From: Bimastos eiseni
Lineage: Eukaryota; Annelida; Clitellata; Crassiclitellata; Lumbricidae
Length of the DNA stretch: 64,000 nucleotides
NCBI GenBank assembly: GCA_959347315.1
Contig: OY365818.1
Location: 7,950,658 to 8,014,657 of the forward strand
Direction of reading: 5' to 3'
Positions 46,136-59,253 of the stretch are shown here, in pieces. Under the pieces are notes generated by a model that had not been told where the DNA came from, ran no database searches, and worked only from the letters and a program-made list of their open reading frames with translations. Position 1 is the first letter of the stretch; each line of letters starts with the position of its first letter. A program made the position numbers and the translations under genes.

Positions 46136-46220
46136 TCGCTTTCTGCCAGTGCCAGTCCCAAGCCTGGATTACGGAGGAGGGCGACGCTGAAGATCGTTGT
46201 TACACACAGTGCCGTTAAGC
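46136..46220 (+). repeat. Family B dispersed repeat, copy 4
   Basis: tgccagtgccagtcccaagc, ctggattacggaggagggcg and gtgccgttaag match the other copies. Confidence 0.6.
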
Positions 46221-46667
46221 TGAAACTACTAGAATGAAAGCGCATCGTTCCGAGATAATAAGCGAAATTCAACTGGGAGCCCATTCCAAGCAAGGCTCCA
46301 CGACCGAAATGGCCCTATTTTGCAGATTAAAGAAGCGTACTCGCGGGACCCGCTCCCCCTAGCTGAAGGGTAAAGACCTGGGCTGGCCTCTAAGGGCGAA
46401 ACTGTACGATAGACCTCGCATAGATAAATTGAAACATAACTAACTTAAACCAAAAAGGTTGAAATGGAACGGGGATGGGGAAAGACCAATGGAAATGGGG
46501 TGGTGACAAACTCTGTCCCCATGACAATCTCAACCATCTACGTCTTATGACCTTATTCTCTCTGTGTCAGGTAACTGTAATTGTAATTGTTGTTATTACT
46601 ATTGTTATCACTATTGTAGTTGCTATATCTATTGTAATTGTCATCGTTTTTGTGACTGAAATGTATT

Positions 46668-47100
46668 AAAGCGCCACTCCAAATCAGCGGCGTTCCCGGC
46701 CCAAGTCGGCGGCTACGTACACGGCAAATAGAAGCGCCTCCGAAACTAAGCAGAGGGGAAGAACTAAACAGCTCGACCCGAAGGGGGAGAGGGAGACTGT
46801 TCCAATTAGAGGAAAATACATGAGAAAAACTCCTGGTATGGGCCATTACAGTGGACACGCGTGGGTTCTGTGGAACATACAATAATTCACGGGCAGCTAA
46901 GCGGAGAGAAGATGGAAGATCGTTGCCAATGAAACTTGATATAGCGCCTCTGCAAGAAATCTGCTCAGAGACGCTTTCTTCGCTAGCCTACATGGCGTTA
47001 AATATAATTTCAACGACAGCTAAAACAATTAACAAAACAGTGCACAGTCAGCTAAAAGATTCACCAACAGTGGGCCCACGCACAAGGGTGTAACCAACCA
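46668..47100 (+). repeat. Family C dispersed repeats (two tagcgcc heads)
   Basis: Heads at 46670 (aagcgccactccaaatcagc) and 46941 (tatagcgcctctgcaagaa), the second ending accaaccaacggattcccg. Similar blocks lie at 4.0, 32.4, 34.5 and 50.8 kb. Confidence 0.5.
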
Positions 47101-47999
47101 ACGGATTCCCGTCAACAGATGACAGATGGCATGGATGTTCAGATGAACTGGACTGATGGAGTCATAAGAAGGACTAACAACACATTAGTCGAGGCTCCTG
47201 AGTTCTACATCGTGCCTCAGCAACTGAGCGTGTGGCCCCCGGTAGCCCTCTTTGTTTAGCCCACCTTCAGTTTTGACTAAACCAAACATCCAACCGGCCC
47301 CTCTGTCAGTTTGCCGCCCCCTCGCGTGTTCACCTATTTTGGAAAAGCCCAGAGCCAACACCGCTGACGCACAGATCTACCTCTCCGCTTCTGAAATGGT
47401 CAGCGAACCGACTGACCTTCAGTGAACTCTTTACCAGCCAGGGAATGCAACAAGACGTTTGCCAGTTCCTCGTAAAACGAAATTAAACACAACTCGATTA
47501 GGTCGACCGAATAAGTCATGATCCACTGTTACTGTCGTGTGCCGAAAAAACAAAGATCGTGCCTCCGCGTCCGAACTAAGCGTCGCCAATAAATTAATCT
47601 GAACTAATTTTTCCACCAAGGGCTATGTGTCCAATTCTGAAATCATGTTGAAGACTCCAGGAAATCGTCTTAATGAGTCTTCGATATGAGACTGAAACCT
47701 ATCTTTGAGTACACGTTCCATACAGCCAATCGAATGACTTATACCCTACCTAGAGCACACATCTATATAAATGCAGACAAGATACTCTGTGTGTATGTGT
47801 CTGTCCGGCTCTGCGTTTGCACAGTTTTAAAGCTATTGACTAGAAACCTTCCCGTTGGCTCGGGGAACACCTGGGACACCCAGTAGAGGGGTTGGTGAAT
47901 CCGCGACCGCCGTCTTCCTGCTCTCCTGGGCCAAAAACCTGTCTCAACTCTCACCCCGTGCAACGTCGGGTTCCCCAGCTAGTACATGCATAAATGTAT

Positions 48000-48163
48000 A
48001 CATACATACATACATACATACATACATACATACATACATACATACATACATACATACATACATACATACATACATACATACATACATACATACATACATA
48101 CATACATACATACATACATACATACATACATACATGCATACATACATACATACATACATACAC
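48000..48163. repeat. (CATA)n tetranucleotide array
   Basis: About 165 bp of nearly perfect acatacatacat. Open in all frames; not coding. Confidence 0.97.
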
Positions 48164-48264
48164 ACAGGCACTTTGTTGAAGCATTTTATTCGTAATTCAA
48201 GCTCGAATATTATAGACGCTGCAGTCGAAAAAGCTTAAATCTACCTTGTAGCTCGGATTTGATG

Positions 48265-48360
48265 GAATAATTTATTAACTCAATTGCGTGGATTGAACCT
48301 GTGGCTTTCCATACTCCAATTGCCATGCTTTGACTAAGATTCACGCAACCGGCGAACACG
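48265..48360 (-). repeat. Possible tRNA-derived repeat, reverse orientation
   Basis: On the minus strand the B-box-like caggttcaatccacgc follows an A-box-like ttagtcaaagcatggc at a tRNA-like distance. Weak. Confidence 0.3.
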
Positions 48361-48744
48361 AGTCATTAACGACGCAGTTGGGCATTCCCCTACCACTGAT
48401 GACGTCATTTTGGAACCGCCCACTTCTACGAAAAGAACCGCATCTGGTGTGGCACGTTTTTGGTTCTGCATTGACGCCATGCTTTATGAATTTATTGCTC
48501 ACTGGCTCACACTCTGATTGTTGTTGTACAGGCACATTGTACGGTTTTACGTATCAACAGAATTTTCAGATGTATGTGTCTTTCAATATCTACGGTTCCT
48601 TCTTGAGGAACGTTGCAATTCATATAGGGTTTGAAGATTAAGCTGATGAACTTGTGATCTAAGCGTGGTTTTCAAGCGTCTCATCCTTTCAAGAACTTTT
48701 ACCCAGAATCCTTATCTGGTCACCCACCTCTCAATCCTCGACCA

Positions 48745-48930
48745 AAGCGACACACGCCTTAACAGCTACTCAGACTTCGCTGACCATCTGGAAACCGGAC
48801 TCCGAGCTCCCGTGGATTACCCTTTGGACAATCCCTCTGATTCGATGCAGTGCTAGCGAGTAAGCTGGTGCCCTGCGCTTGGCATTCAAGTGGCGCTTTA
48901 TAAGTTTGGAGATTACGATTACTTTCTTGA
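48745..48930 (+). repeat. Family A LINE-tail repeat, copy with long 5' part
   Basis: ctggaaaccggactccgagc, then gcagtgctagcgagtaagct, ggtgccctgcgcttgg, gtggcgctttataagtttgg and agattacgattac. The longest match is to the 58.4-kb copy (ctggaaaccgtactctgcc). Confidence 0.7.
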
Positions 48931-49394
48931 AAGCTGGAGTTTAAGAGCATACCTTCGACGACGGTTAGGCCTACCCGCTTGAACTCTTTGACTTTACGAA
49001 TGATGACTTTTCACCGACAGTTGCCTGTCTGGCTCTTTCGTCGTGCGGGCTTGACTTGTTTTAATTATAGTGACTGAAGTAAGGTTATCTTTGGTATCCG
49101 GATAGAATGTGCCGCCGAGTAGTTACGGAAATGTTAATTATAATTATCTACAGTTACATTTTTAAATGAGTTGCAAACACCTGAGTTTGGATTTAGGGCT
49201 TGCTCATGATGCAATTACAGTGATGAGTTTCATTGCTTCGATGGAGGTCACTTACTAGGTCTGTCGGCCGTTGTACGGGATCTCATCGGCTTTCATACGA
49301 ATAGGTTTTTTGTTCATTATGATAGCTATAGAGAACGTGTCCTTCACATTAACGCTATTTAATATTGATAGTAGCGTTTATTATTGTTGTCAAC

Positions 49395-49441
<47 letters not shown>

Positions 49442-49590
49442 TACTAATACTATTTATAATAATAATAATAATAATTATTATAATTATTATTATTATTATT
49501 ATTATTACTATTACTATTACTAATACTATTAATAATAATAATAATAATAATTATTATAATTATTATTATTATTATTATTAAACAATTATT
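49395..49590. repeat. (ATT/AAT)n array
   Basis: Two tandem halves of attattattactattactaa followed by aataataataattattataa; inverted ATT and AAT runs can fold on each other. Confidence 0.9.
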
Positions 49591-49624
49591 ATTATTATAA
49601 CGGTTTTATCAATTTCAAGTTAAA

Positions 49625-49976
49625 ATTAATGGCGATGTCGTCCGAAGTAACCCTGCTCGTTAGACTCATGAGCAGCGAAAGTTCCCTTGAAAGCAACTGC
49701 GTTGTAGCGTTGAATAGTCATCGAGATGCACTATTAGAGGAAAGTTGTCTCCCTCTGCTCCCCAGTGACGCCGCTCAGTTTGTGTCCCAGTTCTGAAAGG
49801 AAGCTTTGGCCTTCGGAATTGATGGGGCCAAAGGTTTCGAATGCCACCGGTGAGAAGACGTACCTGGTGGCTAGCTCGGCGTATTTCTGAGTTTTGAGGA
49901 TCGCCGCCCTCTCGGCCGCTGCGCCCGTTCTTTGTGACGTTTCTGGCAGATACGACATTGTCATTGTACCTGACAC
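49625..49976 (-). pseudogene. Retroelement-type C-terminal fragment with two in-frame stops
   Basis: Minus-strand frame: ILKTQKYAELATRYVFSPVA, FETFGPINSEGQSFLSELGH and GEQRETTFL, then two stops, then MTIQRYNAVAFKGTF in the same frame. The order A-x-K-x-x-K-Y, P-V/I-A-x-E-T-x-G-P-I, L-G-R/H, RET-x-FLFQR, QR-x-NAV is one I know from the end of abundant reverse-transcriptase ORFs in marine animals. The stops fall where FQR is expected. It is a dead fragment; the element class is not assigned further. Confidence 0.6.
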
Positions 49977-49977
49977 T

Positions 49978-50353
<376 letters not shown>

Positions 50354-50438
50354 CCGACTTCAAGGAATATTTTCTTTGTTTCTTCGGTCGTTATGTCTTG
50401 TCCGGGTCTTGAAGGAGTTATTATTATTATTATTATTA

Positions 50439-50485
<47 letters not shown>

Positions 50486-50794
50486 TTATTATTATTATTA
50501 TTTATTGAGAAAGAAAACCATCTGACATAAATGCGGAAATGCTAACATGAGGGACGGTATAAAAATGTTTTAGTAATTTTCGTCCGAGGCACTATTATTA
50601 TTATTTACTCATTTAGCTTTACTTATTATTATTTTGTTATTATTATTAATGATATTATTATTATCAATATTATTATTATTATTTTAATATTATTATTATA
50701 ATTTTAACTCTTACTATTGTTACTATTATCGCTGTTATTATTATTATTTTTATATATTTTTTTTATTATTATTATTAAGAGAATTTTATGTAGG

Positions 50795-50965
50795 CCTAAT
50801 GGCCTAGAGCGCTTCTTCAAGGTGACTACTCAGAGGCACTCCCAACCCCAGAGCGGCCAAATAAAAGTCTTAAGATGAGAGAGGAATGCCTAGGAGGGGG
50901 TTCTAGGAAATGAGCGGAGAGTCAAAAGGAGGCCATTCCAGATCGAGGGGCCCACCACCGGTAAG
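50795..50965 (+). repeat. Family C dispersed repeat
   Basis: taatggcctagagcgcttct, aggcactcccaaccccagag and a tail ggccattccagatcgagggg. Related to the 46.7-kb copy. Confidence 0.4.
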
Positions 50966-51810
50966 GCGCGGCTCTGCCTGATAATATTTAATATTATTAT
51001 ATTTAATATAATTAACGTTATTTACGTTGATGCTATTTATATTAACGTTATTTACATTAGCGCTATTAGCAATGGCGTTATTTACATTAGCTGCATGCAT
51101 TTATATTAACATTGTCGTCTGATATGCTAAACCCCGCTTCTTATTCGAACCGGTGCGGTTGTCAGTCTCCGTCCATAGTACCGTGGCCCCGATTGCAAGG
51201 GAGTGGAGCGAGGAGGAGGAGTGGAGTGGGAGACGTGTGGCAGGGAGATCGACGTGTCCTTCAACGACTATAGCATAGTCCAATGCGTGCTCTTGTCTCC
51301 GGTGACAAAACGGGATGGTTGGAGCGACGCCGTATCCATCCGCTACGGCAAGGAAAGACCGGGATTTCAGACAGATCGATGATGTCAAGGCCTTGTTCGC
51401 CTACCACCGCATTTAACACGGGCTTGGCCACTGGCCGCCGACATGTATCGCTAGCCATGTTCGGCGGGGGTGATTTTATCAAGTATTTTTAGAGTCGGGC
51501 GCCTCATTGGTCGCGTCTGCTGGTTGAAGGTGAATTGTGTATATATATATGAACGACGTGTAGTTGTGTGAATGTTTATATAGGCTTAATATGTAGATGT
51601 AATGTGCGAGTGGTTATATAGCAAGGTCGAGCATTTCTGGACCAACGCAAACGAGTTGCTGTTTAACGGGCCGTCGTGTAGGCCTGTGCTCATATAGTAA
51701 TAAGGTTTTGCAGGCACGAGGTCTGTAGATACAGTACGGAGGTCTAGTTTGCGATGTAAAATATAGTTAATCGCGCTTTACGATCAGTTTTAGGATAGTA
51801 AAGGGAGATT

Positions 51811-54516
51811 TAGTGGATTGGTACAAATTTAGGAGAATTTTAGGAGAATTTTTGAGAGATATGTATACGAAAGATTCACCGGCGTACGGTGGATTCTTAG
51901 ACGAAGGCATGCCATTTGTGGACTTGAAGGATCCGTTGAGGCAGATTCCTGGTTCACGGACAAACGACGAGGATAAGATGGTAGCCGCCTGTGCCATTGC
52001 TGAGCTGGCTGGAGGGTGTGTTTCAGCTTACCGTCAAGGGGATTACGATGAAGACATGAACTGCCCTGAAGGGATATTCTCGGAGTGTCATAGGAGTTTG
52101 GATGACGTTGAACGATCGGTGTTTGTGGGCAGATGGATGGAATCGCTGTTACGTGGAAAAGTAGTCTCCAGATATGTTCTTGGTCAGAATGAGGTAATGC
52201 CTAGACTGGTGAATATTCTCGAAGCAGACCATGGAACAAAGAGGAAGATGGAAGAGGAGACTGGGTTCGTGGTTGAGAAGCGCGCAAGAGTGGGAAATGG
52301 TAGGGATGACAGTCAAGGTTATAGGAAGACTGGAAAGGTATCGTCCGATGAGGATTGTCATCCTACAACCGTACAGAATCTAGAATCTCCCAACAATGAC
52401 CGATCACGTGGACATTCGTCGACAATAGCCCCTTCGGATTCAAGCAACAGGGAATCGAGTGGTGGCAGATATGTCAGATCTGCGATGATCTCGTCACACA
52501 TTCCAGGACTGATTGAAGCCCACACAGAAGTCGGCGAAAGAGGTGGACGTTTTGTAAGGACATCGATGCGAACGACCAACCTAAGCCCAGTGCAATGGTC
52601 AAAAAACTCGTCCGATACCATGACCGGTGGTTCGCCTGTCGCCGTGAGTAATTTTCCGCCTGAGATGTTGAAATTGCACAGGAACGCAGAGCTTACCTTC
52701 AATCAGGATTCCTCTGATCCTGTAGGAAATGTTAATAGGGGATCGCTGCAATCTTCTGACAAATTTAAAACCAATGGAGAGCAGTCAACAAGAGTTAAAT
52801 CTTCACCTGTGCTTGCGGAGGCGTCTCTGGAAATTGGGAGCAGTTCTTCATCAACAAACAACACAGGTGACGCAATGAATGACGTAGCACTGAGAAATCG
52901 AGTCATTCTTCAGCATCCTTTGTTCAGCAACGAGGATACCTTGAAAAGTAACCGAGCCTCCGAATTCAGACAAACTACACCACCGTCAAGAAATGGTGGA
53001 TTCAGTCATCCGGTGCATATGGTGACAAACCCAGAGAATCGTCTGCCTCAACTGAATTTTCTTCCGCCTTCCGATTGTGGTGTATCGAACAACTGCACTC
53101 CTCATGTATCAATCCACGAACGTACCACAGGATATCCTGCAGTGGAATCACCGAGTTCAGGGTCAGGGGAGAGAGAGTCGGAGGAAAGACTTTGGAGTGA
53201 CCTGGAAGCTACACGCGAACGTGACCTACTTAATTCTTCCCAGAGGACAGCTGAAGGATATGCCATTGCCCGGTACAATCCAATTCCGCGCAGCCATCCA
53301 GCTGGCTGTAGTTCTGATTATGCCTTAGTGCAAGGATCGTTTCATTCGGGTAGTATTTACGGTGGCTACAATGTCCCAGTTCTATCCCCAGAGTATTTCT
53401 CAGTTGCCATTCCTTTTGAACGGTTGACAATCGATGGGAAGATGCCGCAGTTACAGCGACAAACACCTGAACCAACAACTGGAACTACTTATAAAAACCA
53501 CTCGGTCCTAAACGAGGTTTTTCGACGGACAGAAGCACCGACCAAGGACCATCCAAACTATAAAACTCAGTCTGTCGTCGCAGGCATGTGTCCTTCTATT
53601 GGGACGCGAGAGATAAACGGCAGATGGACTGTGTGCCGGAGAGAACACGAGTCGAAACGGTTACATCGTTCAAAGAGCCTGTCGCCCTCAATGATATCAA
53701 ACCTCGAAAGTGGTAACTTTGGTGCGTTGCAGTCAATACGAGCATATTACAAAACCCTGGGAAGGACCAAACCGTCTACGCGACTTGAAACCGGAACAGA
53801 AGGGTCAGTCCGAGCATACGACAAGATCCTGGGAAAGGCAACACCTTGGCGTCTTGAAACCGGGACAGCAGAGGAAGGGTCAGTCCGAGCATGTAACATG
53901 ACTCTGGGAACGGCAACACACTCGAAGCGACTTGAAACCAGGACAGTGACGGAGGCCGGACGTTGCTCTGATTCACAAGAGTTCGTCAGGTCCACGGCAG
54001 GTGGAGCCGATGTGCCTATCGATCTGTCGAGTCGTGTTCGTAAACTGGAACAAAACGATTTGAAGAGCCCAGCAAAGGTAAACAACGCGGGAGAGAGGAC
54101 TATCGACTGTTGCTGGAGCAGAGGCGCTGAAATCTCGGGGGGTAATCTGCTCCAACCAAGAAGCACCCGATCTCCAGAACCTAGAACGACACTATTGACC
54201 TCAAAGGTCGTTTTTTCACACAAAATTGGGTTGGACGTTTCAGAAAGCCTTCTACAAGTGCCGTCACCCTCGATTAGTCAACAGGGCAGTAGTCTATCCT
54301 CGCCTGCGTGCATGCCGGATAGTCACCTGCCCCCGAAAAAACGAAGGATGCCAAACTTTATGTCCCCTGGTATGAACCCCACCTCTTCCCTGAGGGAAGT
54401 TCCAAACGCATCCACCGGTCAGGGCTTCGAAAAGTTTCCGGTTTGGGACAGCATTCCAGTATCTGGCGAAGAATCACTTGAACTCGAAGCAAGGACACAG
54501 CTCGAAGAGAAACCAG
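51811..54516 (+). CDS. Bcl-3-like atypical I-kappa-B, long N-terminal exon
   Basis: The open frame runs from an acceptor-like tttag near 51813 to the donor AACCAG|gtaatt (phase 1). The first in-frame ATG is 51861, which gives 885 codons in this exon and is used for numbering; an upstream 5' exon is possible. Residues 1-130 are helical and unfamiliar. Basic clusters lie at about 127-145 (TKRKMEEETGFVVEKRARVG, bipartite-NLS-like) and 824-829 (PPKKRR). Residues 719-723 are PIDLS, a PxDLS-type CtBP-binding motif in a SSR-basic setting. Residues about 625-697 are a triple repeat. The rest is Ser-rich and disordered. Vertebrate Bcl-3 has a Pro-rich N-terminus of only about 120 residues with a related P-x-D-L motif. 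The join to the ankyrin exons (G+AA, Glu) is in phase, which supports the Bcl-3 reading. Confidence 0.85.
53733..53950 (+). repeat. Triple tandem repeat inside the Bcl-3-like exon
   Basis: Three units of 24-26 codons: SIRAYYKTLGRTKPSTRLET, SVRAYDKILGKATPWRLETG and SVRACNMTLGTATHSKRLET, each followed by a GT/RT-acidic linker. Consensus S-I/V-R-A-x-x-x-L-G-x-x-x-x-x-RLETGT. It has an intact frame and diverged codons, so it is an old coding duplication. Confidence 0.85.
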
Positions 54517-57129
54517 GTAATTGTAAATTGAATCTGATATTTATGAAGCGCCACTCGTAGAAAAAACTCTGTGACTTATAGGCAGGCAACCAACCACCTA
54601 CCGACGGGCAGACGTAGCAACGGTGGTTATATGTGCATTTATTTAGCCAATCAATCAACCTATATTTAGCTTTGAAAGACTGTGCTTGGATCAAACAGCC
54701 CTCAAGTTGATATATCGATGTCTCCTTTTTGACATATATTTATATAGTGCTACTTCTCGATGATGTAGTGGATTCTAGGTAATTGTGTAGTAAGAGCATT
54801 AGTAAGGTTAAGACGGTTATGGCGTTTTAATGCACACGCCTGGCGATCAACTTCTCTATGTAGGGTAAACCTTATTCTTAGGCTCTGTGAGGAAAGAAAT
54901 TGTGAATAATTTTGACCAATGTCCCTACATCGAGATAAAACGAGCAATAGTTAGCAGTTCCTGTGTTGGTCATTCAGGTATCAAGTCTATGTATATCTCA
55001 AACTAAACTATTGTCCTGCAGCAAAGCGAAATTTCTTCTCGTCCATTTAATTTCGAGAATGAATGGATAATAATCTGACTAAAACAAATTGTGGTTAGCG
55101 GTAACAGGAAGAAACTCCTACACCGTTGGAAACTAGCATTGGTGTTGCACCAGACACTTAGCTGTACATGGTATCATTTGAAGCAGTGATCATACTTGAG
55201 ATATCTTTATATGCCAGCGATGATCAAACTAACACTGATGCGATATCGAACTACCAAAGTGAACATAGTATACGTCGTTCTGGCTACTTTGATTTTCGGA
55301 CTCCATGATGCCCTGTGACTCGAGACATCGTTGAACAGTGTTAAACTGTTGAATACTATGACGCTTTTGTACAGTACAATTCCTTCAACAGTGTGATACT
55401 GATCAACAGTGTGATAATGTTTAGCAGAGCAACACAGTGGCAGGTTACCTAATACCCAATAATTATGACAATATAAGGCATTATTCCCCAATAAGGAAAC
55501 TAACTGGACTGGCAATATCCATCCCATTGTGTTGTTCTCTGAAAATAATGAATGTTCTACAGAACTTTCCCAGGATCTTAGGTCAATCAGTTACCCGGAT
55601 GAAGCAATTGCCATGATGAAACGTAATTTCGCCATGAGTCTGTGAGTGTCTCTAGTGTGGGTAGTTTGTCTGCAGCTGTGTCAATTAAAAACTACTGCAG
55701 GGCTGGAGTTTTCCGAGTTGAATCATAAGTTTGTTGCACTATCCAAATCAGGATTTTTTTTAACGCGTTACCGTAGTTTATTGGTTAGAGCGATATCTGC
55801 GAATATCTTGTAACATGGAGAATATGGGCTTGGGGCTCCCCCTTAATAGTGCCACGTAGGGATCCAGTGGGGATCTGGAACAAGTCGGTCTCTCACAATT
55901 ACTCATCAGAGATGGGCACGATTAGTTAAATTGCTAATAATCTATTTGCATTAAATCTTATAGACAATTGTTTAGAATCAGAATTAGCTACTGAAATTTT
56001 AGTCTCGCTTAGAACTAGCTAAATATTTTAACTAATTGGTTAGAATCAGCTGGTTGTCTGATGATTAGACAACCAACAGAATCTTTATAATTGCACGGTG
56101 CTCCTAAAACCTCCGATCCAGGGCTCACCTCTTTCAACTCCCTCCTAAAGGCAATAGATATTTTATATCTAGAGTTTCATTTATGTCATAGCCAAAGTAG
56201 GCGTACGTACATAATTTACTTTTATTAGTTTCATTTTTCTTCTGTTCTTTGTGCATGAATGTTATTTGATGCGAATTGTCAGCTTGATTAATAAACGAAG
56301 ATATAGTGATTATCTAATATACTTTTTTTCCAGCTCTGTTACTTGGTCATCATTAGATTTGGGTGCTTATTAAGTATACAGGATTATAATAATAATTCAA
56401 TAGCTTTGGCAACAAGTTCATAAGAAAGTTTGTATGCACTTCACAGAATAGGTCACTACGACTGGCATGACTTTTAGTTGCCCTGTACAATATCATGATT
56501 GTAGTCTCGAGATATCTAATGTTCTAGTTAAAAGCTGAGCTCACAGCGCCATCTTATTCATGAACGCTGCGTCACATCAGAGAGGTTGTCGAAATATGCA
56601 GTGAAGACCAGGTCTACTACAGGAGGTAGAAGATCCAATGGAGAAGATGGACTGACGTTGATAAATGGATACCATGCACCTGCTTATCTCCACGTACAGC
56701 AGAGCGCAATAATTTCCAACGTTCAGAATCGATGTCCTATTTAAAGTCAAGCTCGGTTATTACCTTCGTGGCGGTTCTTATCGCTGCCCAGACCGACACG
56801 GTTTATTTCTGTGCGTGTCAAGTGTTTTGAAATGGTTTCGACAGAAGTTAATCACGGCATTTCCTTGAAAACTAGACCCTCCCAGCAATCGTTGTTGCTG
56901 AAAATAGCATCGTTATCTAATAGTTCAACTATCACATACGTGTCCCCTCGGAGCTACCTGCTCGAAATAGTGAACCGTCTGAGGTAGTAGCGAGGTCACT
57001 GAGTGCAAATCTGATAATGATCAGCAAGTACTTCTTTGGCTGTGGTGACAGGCATGCCTCGTGTGACAATGGCGTGATTTTATAAAGAGGATGACATTTA
57101 TGTTTTCAGATTCTAGACGTAAAGGCAAT

Positions 57130-57440
57130 CTTTTGATATTTATTGTCATAATCATCTTCATCATCATCATCTTCATCATAGTCGTCATAGTCTTCGTCAT
57201 CATCGTCGTATTCATCATCGACATTGTCATCATCATCTTCCTCTTCTTCTTCTTCATCATCTTTATCATCTTCATCATCTTCGGCATCATCGTCATCATC
57301 GTGATAATCATCATCATCGTCATCATTATCATCTTCTTCTTCATCATCTTTATCATCTTCGTCATCTTCATCATCTTCATCATCATCGTCATCATCGTGA
57401 TAATCATCATCATCATCACCATCATTCATCATCATCATCT
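57130..57440. repeat. Imperfect (TCA/TCT/CGT)n array
   Basis: Includes a duplicated block around catcttcttcttcatcatct. Frames of Asp/Glu, Met/Lys or Ile/Phe runs are artefacts. Confidence 0.9.
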
Positions 57441-57834
57441 TCAGTTCATGATACCAGTCATTTGGTGCGATGAGTACGAATAAAGGATTGTCCTCGGTCC
57501 CTTGCTGAGTCGATTGCTCACCCAAGTGTTATTTAGTCTAATTGAAACAGAATAATTATTATTATTATCGTTAAACGAAACTGAAGATTAAAATTAAAAT
57601 GTCTGATAACGTAATGATTGCCTTCCAACACAGATCCTGTTTCCCAATCGGTTTTCCCCCTTCCCAAGGATTGTACGAGTGATCATGGCAAGCCTTTTGC
57701 TTCACTTTCGACGAATAGTATTAGGACTATGTTGTTTTTAAAGTGACGTACTTCTATATTTGGCTATAAACCATTTCACGTCACCTTTATTAAGAACCTT
57801 GCACGGTCCCTTTCTTGATCCAACGTAGGCTTAA

Positions 57835-58245
57835 GTAATAATAATAATATTAATAATAATATTATTAATAATAATAATAATAATATAACGTATTTGATAG
57901 CGAACTAATGAGTCTGTTTCCATGTGCGTTGGTTCACGAATGAATATGATGAATATAAGTACAATAATAATAATATTAATAATAATAATAATAATAACAA
58001 TAACAACAATAACAACAATAACAGCAATAACAGCAATAGCAACGATAACAACAATAACAATAATAATAATTATAACAATAACAATCATAGTAATAATCAT
58101 ATGATTATAATAATCATATGATTATAATAATCATATGATTATATTATTATTATATTATAATAATAGACATAATAATAGGCATAATAATAATAATGATAAT
58201 AATAATAATGATAATAATAATAATATTACTGACATTGATTATGAT
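57835..58245. repeat. (AAT/AAC)n arrays with tandem palindrome
   Basis: aataataac runs flank three copies of the palindrome aatcatatgatt spaced about 17 bp apart (58095-58140). Confidence 0.85.
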
Positions 58246-58344
58246 AATATTAACGTAAGAGAAAGGGTGCACCTTAGGATGGCTTGGAAACGTTTCGTTG
58301 AGCTGCTTGTGACGAATAGATGAGAAAATGGCTTAAACATATCA

Positions 58345-58505
58345 ATTCCTCAACAGATATACTCTGCCTCCTCTGACTCTCTGGAAACCGTACTCTGCCT
58401 TTCCTCGGACCACCCTTTTGACAACCAATTTGATTTGACGCAGCGCTCGTGAATTAGCTTTCGAGTGGCGCTTAAGAAGTTTGGAGATTACGATTACGAA
58501 TTCTT
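58345..58505 (+). repeat. Family A LINE-tail repeat with internal deletion
   Basis: ctggaaaccgtactctgcct to gcagcgctcgtgaattagct, then directly ttcgagtggcgcttaagaag; the ggtgccctgcgcttgg block is missing. It ends agattacgattacg. Confidence 0.7.
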
Positions 58506-58759
58506 TGATTATATTATAACCAACTCGTTTTCCGTCATTGGGCCTAGACCGACCACGACATCGCTAACTCCAAAGGCTGGGACAATTCTTAAAATTGTTT
58601 ATTCAATTCCCAGAATGAGACGGATTTTCCCAAGCCATACAATATATAGTATAACTTTTGTCATGATATCGCTTAGTGTCTCGTACATTGTAAACTGGCA
58701 CTAAAGAAATCACATGTACCAATTAAAATTATAATTGTTCATTGTCTCTTTGATTATAG

Positions 58760-58862
58760 AATTACCTGAAAGAGGTGTACTCCAGAGTCTGTGGCAGAAC
58801 GATGGTTTAGAAAATCTGGAGGATGTTCGATGGGCCATATCACCAGATGAGGACGGTGATCT
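58760..58862 (+). CDS. Bcl-3-like gene, exon 2: start of ankyrin domain
   Basis: 103-bp exon: acceptor tttgattatag|AA, donor GATCT|gtgagt. It encodes LPERGVLQSLWQNDGLENLE then DVRWAISPDEDGDL. DEDGDLPLHIAV (completed in the next exon) is the signature opening of ankyrin repeat 1 in Bcl-3/I-kappa-B proteins. Phases 1 and 2 match both neighbours. Confidence 0.88.
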
Positions 58863-59253
58863 GTGAGTTTAAACACTTTAAATTATGAATATTGAACTTC
58901 TATTTCACACATCCTTAAGTGTTCATACATTTATTCGTTTTTCGGTTTAAAGCAAAAGTTTCATTAATATTTAACTGTCATATGCATACACACAAGTGTA
59001 AACCTACATACATACATGCATACGCACGTATACATACATGCACACATAAATACATAGATCCATACAAACTTACATACATACATTACATACATACATTAGA
59101 TATTTGAAAAACACATGCATGTACGTGGATGCATAGATGGTCACTGAGGGCTTACTTTGAACAATAAACTAATAGCATTTTAACATCTTTTGTATTCGAT
59201 ATATATTCATTAGTATTCCAAAAATTCAGTGCAATGTTGTTTGTCTATTTCAG

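Larger units (their letters stand above)
54517..58759. other. First intron of the Bcl-3-like gene
   Basis: 4,243 bp. It contains an imperfect TCA/TCT array (57130-57440), AAT/AAC arrays (57835-58100), tandem palindromes aatcatatgatt (58095-58140) and a family-A repeat (58345-58500). A tRNA-like ttggttagagcgatatctgc occurs near 55780. No extra exon was recognised. Confidence 0.7.

Noticed and set aside
51101..51482. Minus-strand frames upstream of the Bcl-3-like gene (for example KPVLNAVVGEQGLDIIDLSE)
   Set aside because: Looks like decayed retroelement or random coding; family not recognisable enough to call.
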